Shown: piece by piece, positions 38,889 through 47,349 of the stretch | Position numbering within the stretch: the first letter of the stretch is position 1 | Layout: the number at the start of each line of letters is the position of its first letter | Made by a program: the position numbers and the translations under genes | Assembly (NCBI RefSeq): GCF_008312935.1 | Contig: NZ_VSZO01000079.1 | Span: 1 to 64,000, forward strand | Origin: Roseiconus lacunae | GTDB taxonomy: Bacteria; Planctomycetota; Planctomycetia; Pirellulales; Pirellulaceae | Length of the DNA stretch: 64,000 nt | Direction of reading: 5' to 3' | The notes under the pieces: generated by a model | What the model was told of the DNA's origin: nothing | Seen by the model: only the letters and a program-made list of their open reading frames with translations | Databases searched by the model: none

Positions 38889-40304
38889 TTAGTTGCGATT
38901 GGCGATTAACGGTAAATCGTCGTTCTTGAGCAAATCGATCAGTTCACGAACGGTCTCCGGGTGTTCCTCGGACACGTCGTTTTCTTCGCCGACATCGTTG
39001 CGTAGGTCATAGAGTCGCCAGTCCGCGCGGCCATCACGATCTTTGCGGTAACGGACCAGTTTCCAGTGTCCCTTTCGCACGCCGATGGTTGTCTCTCCCT
39101 CCTGGCTCGCCCAATAAAGGTACCGGTGCTTTGGTTGGTCTTGTTGAGACAACAGTGTTGGCAAGTATGAGAGTCCATCAATGCCATCGGGAGCAGCGAC
39201 GCCGGCGAGTTCACAGGCGGTTGGCAGGTAATCCCAGAACGCCGATGGTAAGTCGGTTGTCACGCCCGGTTGTACTTTGCCAGGCCAGCGGACGATCATC
39301 GGAACCCGGATGCCGCCATCGTGCATCGAGCGTTTGTAGCCTTTTAGTGGGCCATTGGAATCAAAAAATTCGTGATCATGGTTTCCTTCGCGGTGAGGGC
39401 CGTTATCGGAAGTAAAGAAAACGATTGTATTGTCATCGATCGCCAATTCTTTGAGCAACTTAAATAGACGCCCCATGTCGGCATCCAGGCGGGTGACCAT
39501 CGCGGCAAACCCTTTTTCCGGGTTTGGCCAATCACGATTCGCGTAGCCACCGTAGCTAGGAATTTCCATGCCGTCTTTCAACACGCGACCGCCTTCGTTG
39601 TTGGCATGCGGGACTGTCCAGTGAATATGTAATAAGAACGGATCGCGATGGTTGCGGCGAATAAACTGCATTGCGGCATCGGTCATCACATCATGTGAAT
39701 ACGTTTCTCGCTTCGATGACACGCGCCCTCGGGCTTGCGGATGATCGAGCAACTCGTTGCCCGGAAGGAGCACCTGGCGATCATTTTCCCACAGGTGCAA
39801 CGGATAGTAATTGTGGGCTTGGCTTTGGTTCATGTAGCCGTGCCAATAATCGAACCCATTGCGATTGGGATGCCCGGGGTTGTCGATCTCACTCGGATTT
39901 TCGACGTGACCGAGCGCCCATTTACCGACTCCGCCACACACATAGCCCGCGTTTTGAAGCAGTTTGGCGATCGTCGTCTCGGTTCCCGAAAGCGACCGCG
40001 GTCGATTGCCCATCAATCCGGTGTTGCCGACGTGTTTTCCGGTCCAAAGCACAAGACGCGATGGACGGCAGACTGTGTGGCCGGCGTAGTGGTCGGTGAA
40101 TCGCATGCCTTCAGATGCCATGCGGTCAAGGTTGGGCGTACGAATGACCTTTTGGCCGTAGCAACCAAGATCGCCGTATCCAAGATCATCGGTCATGACG
40201 TAGATAATGTTGGGCCGCTCGTTCTCCTTGGCATTTCCGAGCGCGGACCAAGAGCACAGCAGGACCACCGTGAAACACAAGCGATAAACGCTGACAACAT
40301 TCAT
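38889..40304 (-). CDS. Secreted sulfatase (S1 family, arylsulfatase-like)
   Basis: Periplasmic sulfatase of 471 residues with signal peptide LCFTVVLLCSWSALGNA. The N-terminal metal site is in IIYVMTDDLGYGDLG. The formylglycine motif C-x-P-S-R is intact (HTVCRPSRLVLWTGKH), as are GVGKWALGH, the second metal site FFTSDNGPHREG, and the substrate-loop lysine in GPLKGYKRSMHDGG. Conversion of the cysteine requires a formylglycine-generating enzyme encoded elsewhere. Planctomycetes carry many such enzymes for sulfated algal polysaccharides; the specific substrate cannot be read here. It follows the M20 peptidase and ferredoxin genes on the same strand by about 100 bases. Confidence 0.93.
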   Translation of the reverse strand: MNVVSVYRLCFTVVLLCSWSALGNAKENERPNIIYVMTDDLGYGDLGCYGQKVIRTPNLDRMASEGMRFTDHYAGHTVCRPSRLVLWTGKHVGNTGLMGNRPRSLSGTETTIAKLLQNAGYVCGGVGKWALGHVENPSEIDNPGHPNRNGFDYWHGYMNQSQAHNYYPLHLWENDRQVLLPGNELLDHPQARGRVSSKRETYSHDVMTDAAMQFIRRNHRDPFLLHIHWTVPHANNEGGRVLKDGMEIPSYGGYANRDWPNPEKGFAAMVTRLDADMGRLFKLLKELAIDDNTIVFFTSDNGPHREGNHDHEFFDSNGPLKGYKRSMHDGGIRVPMIVRWPGKVQPGVTTDLPSAFWDYLPTACELAGVAAPDGIDGLSYLPTLLSQQDQPKHRYLYWASQEGETTIGVRKGHWKLVRYRKDRDGRADWRLYDLRNDVGEENDVSEEHPETVRELIDLLKNDDLPLIANRN

Positions 40305-40401
40305 GAACTAGTATCCGCCATTGATGGGGTTCGATCAGAAAGTCTTGATCATACCCCGCGGCAGGGCATCATGGGCACCCGTGCATCTGAAGTGGCTAGG
40401 T

Positions 40402-40668
40402 CTACCGTTGACGTTCTGCCTGACGGCGCTGGCGATAGGACGCTCGCTGTTGGGCGTACTGTTCCGGCGAAGGTAGTGACTCGTTGGACGGTTCCTGCGC
40501 CTGCCATAGGCGTTTGAGAAACGGTCGACACCAACCACAACCGGTGCCTGCCCCGTAACACTCTGACAGTTGCGATGCCGCCTTCGGTTGGGTCGTCCGG
40601 ATGAACTTTTCAAGTTTTCGGCGCGACACTCGAAAACACAAACAAATCTGTTGGTCGTCGTCGGTCAT
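40402..40668 (-). CDS. BFD-type [2Fe-2S] ferredoxin-like protein
   Basis: Small protein of 88 residues resembling bacterioferritin-associated ferredoxin (BFD-like [2Fe-2S] domain). The four-cysteine pattern is visible: CLC near residue 8-10 and CGWC in YGAGTGCGWCRPFLKRLW. The C-terminal 30 residues are polar and glutamine/arginine-rich. Its ATG overlaps the stop of the upstream M20 peptidase gene (ATGA), indicating translational coupling. In known systems BFD releases iron from bacterioferritin; no bacterioferritin gene is nearby, so its role here is open. Confidence 0.78.
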   Translation of the reverse strand: MTDDDQQICLCFRVSRRKLEKFIRTTQPKAASQLSECYGAGTGCGWCRPFLKRLWQAQEPSNESLPSPEQYAQQRASYRQRRQAERQR

Positions 40669-41852
40669 TTCGATTTTCCGCACAAGAGTTGTGTGGCGAT
40701 TTGACAAGCAGCGATGTAATCGTTGACGTCGAGCGTTTCTTTGTCGGTGTGGATATTCTGTTGTCCGCAACCGACCGTGACGGCGGGGACCCCGTGATGA
40801 TTCAACCAGTTCGCATCCAGCCCACCGCCGGCCAGCATCCGATAGGGTTCGCGTCCCATCGCCTTGAGCATCGATTCCAGTTCTAGGATCGACGGATCAT
40901 CTTCGGGGAGTGCGAATGAGTCATAGTCAACGCGTGATTTGAATTCGCAAATTCCCGAGTTGCCGGCGTCATTGCGGGTTTCTGCGGCGGCCCACTGAAA
41001 AGCCTGTTTCATCGTTTCGACGATCTTCGTTCGAAAAGCGGAATCATGGCTACGGGCCTCGGCGCGGAGTTTGACCTCGGGGGTGATGACATTGGTCGCA
41101 TCGCCGCCGTGAAAGATGCCGACGTTTGCGGTGCCTTCTCCATCGGGTTGTTTGACGCGTCCCAACCAGCCTTCTTGCTCCAACACCGCGATCGCTTTGG
41201 CTGCGATCACGATCGCACTGATGCCAGTCTCCGGCGCAACCCCGGCGTGGGCTGGTAAGCCTTTGAGGGTGATGTCGATCCGTTCGCCGCCGATCGCCCC
41301 GGTGGTGATCTTATTGACCGACCCGCCGTCAAAATTAAATGCGAGGTCTACCTTTCCGATCAGCGACGCATCTAAGGCTTGGGCACCTTTGAGTCCGATT
41401 TCCTCTTGAACGGTAAAGAGCAACGTCGCCGGGGGTAGCGAGCTATCTTCTTGACAGATTCGCTCGATCGCGGCCGTCAGAATCGCCGCGCATCCGCTGC
41501 GGTCATCGGCGCCTAGTCCCGTCGCGGCCGAACTGGTGACGGAGTCACCTTCGATTACCGGTTTGCTTCCCAGGCAGATCGGGACAGTGTCCATGTGGGC
41601 GGATAACAGCACGTGGGGGCCAGGACCGCCGCCGGGGAGCTTGACCACCAGGTTGCCGCAATCGCCCTTTAATTCGGTCCGTTCGTCTGCCCCATCAAAC
41701 TGGCAGCATTCCGGATCCAGGCCGGCACTGACAAGCTGGTCGATGATCGCCTCGGCAACATCGCGTTCCTCGCCGCTACGTCCTGGGATCGCGGTCAAAA
41801 GCGTGAAACGGTCCAAAGCTTCCTGTCGATCGACGATTTCTGGCGAATTCAT
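40665..41852 (-). CDS. M20-family metallopeptidase (PepT-like)
   Basis: Cytoplasmic zinc peptidase of 395 residues. The M20 motifs are in place: SAHMDTVPICLGSKP (first metal site), GADDRSGCAAILTA (bridging aspartate), TVQEEIGLKGAQALD (catalytic glutamate pair) and a final AGGGLDANWLNHHGVPAVTV with a late histidine in NIHTDKETL. The dimerisation domain insert lies between. PepT-like members cleave tripeptides or di/tripeptides. The ATG at 41852 follows AGGACAGG; the TTG at 41870 is less likely. The stop overlaps the BFD-type gene. Divergent from rlmN. Confidence 0.88.
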   Translation of the reverse strand: MNSPEIVDRQEALDRFTLLTAIPGRSGEERDVAEAIIDQLVSAGLDPECCQFDGADERTELKGDCGNLVVKLPGGGPGPHVLLSAHMDTVPICLGSKPVIEGDSVTSSAATGLGADDRSGCAAILTAAIERICQEDSSLPPATLLFTVQEEIGLKGAQALDASLIGKVDLAFNFDGGSVNKITTGAIGGERIDITLKGLPAHAGVAPETGISAIVIAAKAIAVLEQEGWLGRVKQPDGEGTANVGIFHGGDATNVITPEVKLRAEARSHDSAFRTKIVETMKQAFQWAAAETRNDAGNSGICEFKSRVDYDSFALPEDDPSILELESMLKAMGREPYRMLAGGGLDANWLNHHGVPAVTVGCGQQNIHTDKETLDVNDYIAACQIATQLLCGKSK

Positions 41853-42065
41853 GCGAACCTGTCCTTGCAATTAGCGGCTGACAACTTTCCTGATCGGCCA
41901 TAAACTATGACGGTCCGCGACGGCGGTGAAAATAGCGGAGGATCGCGTCGCGATCACGAATGCCAGGTTTGTCTCGGATTTGGATCGACGGTGGCGCTCA
42001 CATCGCAATCGAATCCGATGACGAATCAGTGCCGCACCTGAACTCATTTTCTCTCTTACCGACGA

Positions 42066-43166
42066 TTGTCATTGAACCTTCCCGTCCTCCAATCCGATTC
42101 TCGACTCCCCGATGCCGCGGCTAGCGATGATCGACAGCACTTGCTCGATCTGTCGCTTGAGCAATTGCAGGGTTGGCTAGCGGAAAAGAAGCAACCTAAG
42201 TTCCGGGCCAAACAGATTTTTCATTGGCTGTACCAAAAGCGGGCGCGTTCGTTCGATGAAATGAGCGACCTGCCCAAGAAACTGCGGCATCAGCTCGAAG
42301 AGTCGTTCGTGGTCTTCCAGGCTTCCGAAGCGGCGGTGCAATCCAGTCGCGACGGCACGGACAAGCTTCTCGTTCGACTGCCCGACGGAGGAGAAGTCGA
42401 ATGCGTTTTATTGCGTGACGGACACCGACGCAGTATTTGCGTGAGCAGCCAGGTCGGCTGTGCGATGGGGTGCGTCTTTTGTGCCAGCGGGCTCGACGGC
42501 GTTGACCGAAATCTCACTCGCGGTGAAATCGTCGAACAGATGTTGCGTTTGCAAGCCAGGCTTGATGACGGTGAGCGTCTCAGCCATATCGTGATGATGG
42601 GAATGGGGGAACCGTTGGCCAATTTGGATCGTGTGCTCGGTGCCCTCGAAACAGCACGTTCGGCCGATGGCTTAGGGATCAGCCCACGGCGGATCACGAT
42701 CAGCACGGTCGGCTTGCCGCCGGCGATCGATCGGCTGGCCAACAGTGGTGTTCCTTACAATTTAGCCGTCAGTCTGCACGCACCGAACGAAGAACTGCGT
42801 AGCCAACTTGTTCCCGTCAACAAAAAGATCGGTATCGACGCGGTCCTCGAAGCAGCCGATCGTTACTTCGATGCCAACGGACGACGACTGACATTCGAAT
42901 ATGTCTTGCTGGGAGGCGTTAACGATGACATCGATCATGCGCGGCAGTTGGCCCGACGCCTTCGCAACCGAAATGTGATGTTGAACGTCATCCCCTATAA
43001 CGCCGTCGAAGGTTTGCCCTACGAGACGCCCAGCAAACAGTCGATCTCGCAGTTCCGAGAAACGCTGGAGTCGGCGGGGGTCAATGTCATGTTCCGGCAA
43101 CGCAAAGGCGATGAAATCGACGCCGCCTGCGGTCAACTACGTCGCAATCGTGGCGGTAAACAGTGA
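42066..43166 (+). CDS. rlmN: 23S rRNA A2503 / tRNA A37 methyltransferase RlmN
   Basis: Radical-SAM methyltransferase of 366 residues that makes 2-methyladenosine. The SAM/4Fe-4S motif is CAMGCVFCASGLDGV (CxxxCxxC). The N-terminal KKQPKFRAKQIFHWLYQKR matches the RlmN substrate domain, and GMGEPLANLDRVLGAL and GVNDDIDHARQLARRL are family motifs. The resolving cysteine near the C-terminus is in IDAACGQLR. Starts are non-ATG (TTG 42066 or TTG 42072). It ends in a hairpin overlapping the stop (43163-43189, CAACCG / CGGTTG plus flanking GTGAT / ATCAC) without a T tract. Confidence 0.95.
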   Translation: MSLNLPVLQSDSRLPDAAASDDRQHLLDLSLEQLQGWLAEKKQPKFRAKQIFHWLYQKRARSFDEMSDLPKKLRHQLEESFVVFQASEAAVQSSRDGTDKLLVRLPDGGEVECVLLRDGHRRSICVSSQVGCAMGCVFCASGLDGVDRNLTRGEIVEQMLRLQARLDDGERLSHIVMMGMGEPLANLDRVLGALETARSADGLGISPRRITISTVGLPPAIDRLANSGVPYNLAVSLHAPNEELRSQLVPVNKKIGIDAVLEAADRYFDANGRRLTFEYVLLGGVNDDIDHARQLARRLRNRNVMLNVIPYNAVEGLPYETPSKQSISQFRETLESAGVNVMFRQRKGDEIDAACGQLRRNRGGKQ

Positions 43167-43493
43167 TCAACCGAAGCGGTTGTCATCACACCGCCGCGTT
43201 ACCCGAGCCGGGGGCGGAGGATCAGAACGCTGTCTCTCTAGCGCTTGACGTGCCAGTCAGGGATTCGTTTTCCATCGAATTTTTCGTCTGAGCCTCGCCG
43301 CATCGGAGCGGGAGTCGTGTTTCACTGCGGAAAAAACGTGGTTTTCGTGAGGCCGAGAAAAAGTCAGGATTATTTTCCGGAGGGACGAAACTTTCCAGCC
43401 TGTTGAGCGAGAACGGTAGTGTGCATGGCGGCGAGATGACTCGCCAAGCAAACTCCACTTTCACTTTCTGACCTCTCTTGCGAACAGGATTCT
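43167..43493. other. Intergenic region upstream of hcp
   Basis: About 330 bases carrying the RlmN 3' hairpin and presumably the promoter of the T6SS-type island. A TTGACG at 43245-43250 has no convincing -10; no sigma-54 site was seen. The minus strand is open across part of hcp, but that is a shadow. Confidence 0.5.
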
Positions 43494-43979
43494 ATGATGG
43501 CTGCTTACATCAAATTTGACGGTGTCGATGGCGAATGTCGTGACAAAGACCACAAGAGCTGGAGCGACTTGCTGTCGTTCGGCCAGGCGGTTCATCAGCC
43601 CGGTGGAAGCTCGACCGGTGCTTCGCGTCGCCGCGGTGATGTGATCATGGAAGACATCACTTGCACGAAAGAACTCGACAAGGCCAGCCCAAAAATTGCC
43701 GAGTCGGTCTGCAAAGGTAAAGTCTATCCCAAGGTCGAAATCGACTTGACCGCGTCCTACACCGACGCCGGCCGCGTGACTTACTACAAGTACACGCTCA
43801 AGAATGTGCTGGTGACCAGTTACAACATCAGCGGCGCGGGGCAAAGCGAGTCGGTACCGGTGGAAGATTTCTCGCTGAACTTCGAAGAGATCAAAGTCAC
43901 CTACACCGAGAATGATTCGAAGGGCAAGAAGAAGGGCAACGTCGAATACAGCTGGAAGGTCGAAGAAGGCGAAAGCTGA
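43494..43979 (+). CDS. hcp: Hcp family type VI secretion tube protein
   Basis: Hcp-like protein of 161 residues. Hcp hexamers stack into the inner tube of the type VI secretion system. The sequence opens AAYIKFDGVDGECRDKDHKS and continues WSDLLSFGQAV with a ring-forming beta-barrel pattern; VTYYKYTLKNVLVTSYNISG and VEDFSLNFEEIKVTYTE are classic Hcp strands. An ATGATG start (43494). It is followed by a terminator-like hairpin before vgrG. No tssB, tssC or clpV gene lies in the window. Confidence 0.93.
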   Translation: MMAAYIKFDGVDGECRDKDHKSWSDLLSFGQAVHQPGGSSTGASRRRGDVIMEDITCTKELDKASPKIAESVCKGKVYPKVEIDLTASYTDAGRVTYYKYTLKNVLVTSYNISGAGQSESVPVEDFSLNFEEIKVTYTENDSKGKKKGNVEYSWKVEEGES

Positions 43980-44009
43980 TCCGACGGCCAGTGGCTTTTC
44001 AACACAACG

Positions 44010-44050
44010 GTCCGTTCGCCGACTTCGGGCGGACGGGCTTGTTTTGTTTT
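44010..44050 (+). terminator. Terminator between hcp and vgrG
   Basis: A stem of about 11 bp (44010-44020 with 44028-44038, including two G-U pairs) and a T-rich run with interrupting G (TTGTTTTGTTTT) to 44050. It probably stops many hcp transcripts before vgrG, letting Hcp be made in excess. Confidence 0.7.
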
Positions 44051-44142
44051 GGGATGATTGATCGTCGCGGCTCAATGCCGGACAATTAGCGAAACCAAGA
44101 CGTTCTTTTTCTTTTCCTACCAGACGCACCGACGACGTAACG

Positions 44143-46107
44143 ATGGCACTGCAACAACAAAACCGCCTGCTGAATCTCAACACGATTCTTGGTGACGATG
44201 TGTTGTTGCTAACGTCGTTTTCTGGCAGCGAAGAAATGGGGCGACTGTTCAATTACCAGCTCGAATTGATCAGTGATGATCCGTCGATCCGTCCCGAGGA
44301 TATCGTCGGCACGCCAGTCGGTTGGAGTATCGAGTTGCCCGATCAGTCACGCCGTTACTGGCACGGCTATGTCAATAGCCTTTCACGAGGCGACGTCGAT
44401 TTCGAGGATCGGCGGAATTATCGAGTCAACGTCGTTCCCTGGTTGTGGTTTTTGACCCAGACAAGCGACTGCAAGATCTTCCAGGAAAAAAAGGTTCCCG
44501 ACATCATTGATGATGTCTTGGGCGAGTACAGCTTCGCGGATTTCGAACCAAAATTTCAGCAGGATCACAAGGATTGGGAGTATTGCGTTCAGTACCGTGA
44601 GACAGACTTCAATTTTCTGTCTCGTCTAATGGAGCAGGAAGGCATGTTCTATTTCTTTGAACATTCCGACGGCGCGCACAAAATGATCATCACCGATCAC
44701 AAAACCGCTTATTACAACCTGCCCGAAAATACCGTCGATTACCCCGATGATGTCGGGTCCCGTGCGATCGAAGACCACTTCACCAGTTGGGAGCGGAAGT
44801 ACCAGTTCATTCCTGGAAAATACGCCCAAACCGACTACAACTTCAAAACACCTAGTACCTCGCTGGCGAGTGACAGTAGCAGCGTGGTGAACTTGAAAGA
44901 CATCGGTAGTTACGAACTATACGACTATCCCGGTGAATACGATGAAAAAAGCGTCGGCGATACCGAAACCCGGGTACGGATCGAAGCGGAAGAGACCCGC
45001 TACGATATTGTCTCCGCGACCAGTTTCTGCAAAACCTTCCAAGTCGGCGGGCGGTTTACCGTCGGCGAACACCGCGATTCTTCCGAGCAGGGTGCGAATT
45101 ACGCAATCACCTCCATCCAGCACATGGCTAGCGAGCCGATGGCTTATGAAACCGGTGGTGATAACGATTTAATCTACCGTAATTCGATTAGCTGTATTTC
45201 CGCCGAACGGGTCTATCGGACCGCGCGGCAAACGGCGAAGCCGATCATTAGCGGAATCCAAACGGCCGTGATCACCGGCCCGCCCGGCGAGGAGATTTAC
45301 CCGGATGAATATGGCCGGGTCAAATGCCAGTTTCACTGGGATCGGTATGGCGAGAACGACGACAAAAGCAGTTGCTGGATTCGGGTCTCACAAGGGCATG
45401 CGGGCGCCGGTTTCGGAGCGATCAGCATTCCTCGGATCGGCGAAGAAGTTGTGATTAGCTTCCTCGAAGGTGATCCCGATCGTCCGCTGATTACCGGTCG
45501 AGTCTATCACGCGCAGAACATGCCCCCGTTCGGCCTGCCGGATTCGAAAAATATCAGTGGCGTGAAAACCAACAGCACCAAAGGTGGTGGCGGTTACAAC
45601 GAACTGATCATGGACGATACCAAGAGTAAAGAATTGATCCGGCTGCACGCCCAGTACGACATGGATTCGACGATCGAGCATGACGATCGTCAAACCGTCC
45701 ACAACGATCGGTCAATCCAAGTCGATGGCACACATACCGAAACGATCAAGAAGGACACTACGATCACCGTGACCGAAGGTAACTGGAGCCGAACGATTTC
45801 CAAAGGGATGTCGGCAACGACAGTCAAGAAAGAAATCCTGGTCGATTCTGAAACTCAGCATATTCACGTCACCGCTGCGACCGAAATCAAATTGGAAGTC
45901 GGTAAATCGAAGTTGGTGATGAAGGCGGACGGAAGTATCGAGCTAAGTGGTATGAATATCGCAATCGACGGAAAAGAATCGGTCAGCATTCATGGTGCCG
46001 CGGTGACTTCGAAAGCGGATAACAACAACGTGATGGAAGGCGCGATGGTGTTGTCAAAAGCGAAAGCGAACAACATGATCAAGGGCGGCATGATTATGTT
46101 GAATTAG
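44143..46107 (+). CDS. vgrG: VgrG / TssI tail-spike protein
   Basis: VgrG-type spike of 654 residues. A gp27-like region fills about the first 380 residues (DDVLLLTSFSGSEEMGRLFN, RETDFNFLSRLMEQEGMFYF). The gp5-like OB domain follows (YPDEYGRVKCQFHWDRYGEN, SCWIRVSQGHAGAGFGAISI, GEEVVISFLEGDPDRPLITG). The needle is a beta-helix of regular short repeats ending in VLSKAKANNMIKGGMIM, with no extra enzymatic C-terminal domain. Cargo is therefore expected to be carried by the downstream PAAR-like and Rhs proteins. Confidence 0.95.
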   Translation: MALQQQNRLLNLNTILGDDVLLLTSFSGSEEMGRLFNYQLELISDDPSIRPEDIVGTPVGWSIELPDQSRRYWHGYVNSLSRGDVDFEDRRNYRVNVVPWLWFLTQTSDCKIFQEKKVPDIIDDVLGEYSFADFEPKFQQDHKDWEYCVQYRETDFNFLSRLMEQEGMFYFFEHSDGAHKMIITDHKTAYYNLPENTVDYPDDVGSRAIEDHFTSWERKYQFIPGKYAQTDYNFKTPSTSLASDSSSVVNLKDIGSYELYDYPGEYDEKSVGDTETRVRIEAEETRYDIVSATSFCKTFQVGGRFTVGEHRDSSEQGANYAITSIQHMASEPMAYETGGDNDLIYRNSISCISAERVYRTARQTAKPIISGIQTAVITGPPGEEIYPDEYGRVKCQFHWDRYGENDDKSSCWIRVSQGHAGAGFGAISIPRIGEEVVISFLEGDPDRPLITGRVYHAQNMPPFGLPDSKNISGVKTNSTKGGGGYNELIMDDTKSKELIRLHAQYDMDSTIEHDDRQTVHNDRSIQVDGTHTETIKKDTTITVTEGNWSRTISKGMSATTVKKEILVDSETQHIHVTAATEIKLEVGKSKLVMKADGSIELSGMNIAIDGKESVSIHGAAVTSKADNNNVMEGAMVLSKAKANNMIKGGMIMLN

Positions 46108-46221
46108 AAGATGTTGACTGTTACGAGATGACTCCTGTGGTCGCCCAATCGCGTCAGGCCTCATTCGATCAGGCCATGAATCGAGTACCTTCCGATCGCC
46201 GACTTTGATGCCAACGTTACT

Positions 46222-47325
46222 GTGACCGAATCCACCGCGGAACCGATGCAAACGATGATCCTGCCCAGCGTGAACGATGCTGGGCAGTCGTTGTTGGCGG
46301 TGATCACCAAGCAGACCTTCGACATCAATGACGGGGGATGCCTCGAACGCGCAGAACGAGATGCTCCCCTCCGCGAAGCCGACGAATACTACGGCGAAGG
46401 TGATCCCGAAACGTGTTCGGTTCGCTACGAGGCGGATCTGGCTCCCTTCAAGATCGGTACCGATGTCATCGTCATCGGTTCGGCACATGCCCCCGATGGA
46501 AAAGCGATACGACAGCTTGAGGTGGCGGTCGATGTCGGCACACAACGCAAGTTAATTCGTGTGTTTGGCGATCGTCACTGCCGCTTTCGCGAAGGTGGCG
46601 TACCCGAGTTTTCTGCACCGGAACCGTTCGTCAAGCTGCCGATTCAATACGAGCGTGCTTATGGAGGCGTCGATCGAATCAGTGAACCGGGCCTGGAGTT
46701 TCCCTATCCGCGGAATCACGTCGGAAAAGGCTTCGTTTGTAAGAATACTCGTGAAACGATCGAAGGGCTCGCGCTGCCTAATCTGGAAGATCCAGCCGAT
46801 TTGCTCACCCCGGAACGACTGTGTCTGGAATCGGTCGGGTCTTGGAATCAGATGCCCTTGCCACAAGGATTGGGATGGTTTCAAAAGACATGGTACCCAC
46901 GATGCTCCTTTGTCGGGGCCGTGCCTGGTTTTGTCGGCCCGGACGAAGTGATGAAGGAAGAGCAACTTGGTTTGGTGCCGCGACAGCAAATTTCGTTGGC
47001 TCGCCAGTTCAAGTTGCCGAGCTTTGACGTTCGGTTTAACAGCGGTGCTTCGATCGGACTGTCGTTCGCACCGATGCGCGGCGACGAAGTTCTAACATTG
47101 CACCACATGACACCGGATCGCATGCTGATCATTCGGTTGCCTAATCAATCGCCAACGCTCACACTGGACATTGGTGACGGGCCACAACCCCTTCCGCCGG
47201 TGCTACATACGGTATGTGTTCGCGTCGAAGACCGGCAAGTCGATCTGGTTTGGCGGGGGGCGATCGCGAAAGAAGATCGGCACTGGATCACCAAGCTGGA
47301 AAATTTGGAGGCGAGCGCGACTTAG
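46222..47325 (+). CDS. DUF2169 protein (T6SS adaptor-like), copy 1
   Basis: Soluble protein of 367 residues matching DUF2169. Recognisable segments are YEADLAPFKIGTDVIVIGSA, YERAYGGVDRISEPGLEFPY, PRNHVGKGFVCK and VEDRQVDLVWRGAIA. DUF2169 proteins are encoded between vgrG and effector genes in several T6SS clusters and are thought to help load cargo on the VgrG/PAAR spike. A GTG start at 46222 is used. The paralogue with an FHA domain follows after 24 bases. Confidence 0.85.
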   Translation: MTESTAEPMQTMILPSVNDAGQSLLAVITKQTFDINDGGCLERAERDAPLREADEYYGEGDPETCSVRYEADLAPFKIGTDVIVIGSAHAPDGKAIRQLEVAVDVGTQRKLIRVFGDRHCRFREGGVPEFSAPEPFVKLPIQYERAYGGVDRISEPGLEFPYPRNHVGKGFVCKNTRETIEGLALPNLEDPADLLTPERLCLESVGSWNQMPLPQGLGWFQKTWYPRCSFVGAVPGFVGPDEVMKEEQLGLVPRQQISLARQFKLPSFDVRFNSGASIGLSFAPMRGDEVLTLHHMTPDRMLIIRLPNQSPTLTLDIGDGPQPLPPVLHTVCVRVEDRQVDLVWRGAIAKEDRHWITKLENLEASAT

Positions 47326-47349
47326 AAGGCGGACCGCGAACGCGGGCCG

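Noticed and set aside
43461-44252. 263-codon frame on the minus strand
   Set aside because: It runs antisense to hcp and into vgrG, both clearly recognised; its translation resembles nothing.
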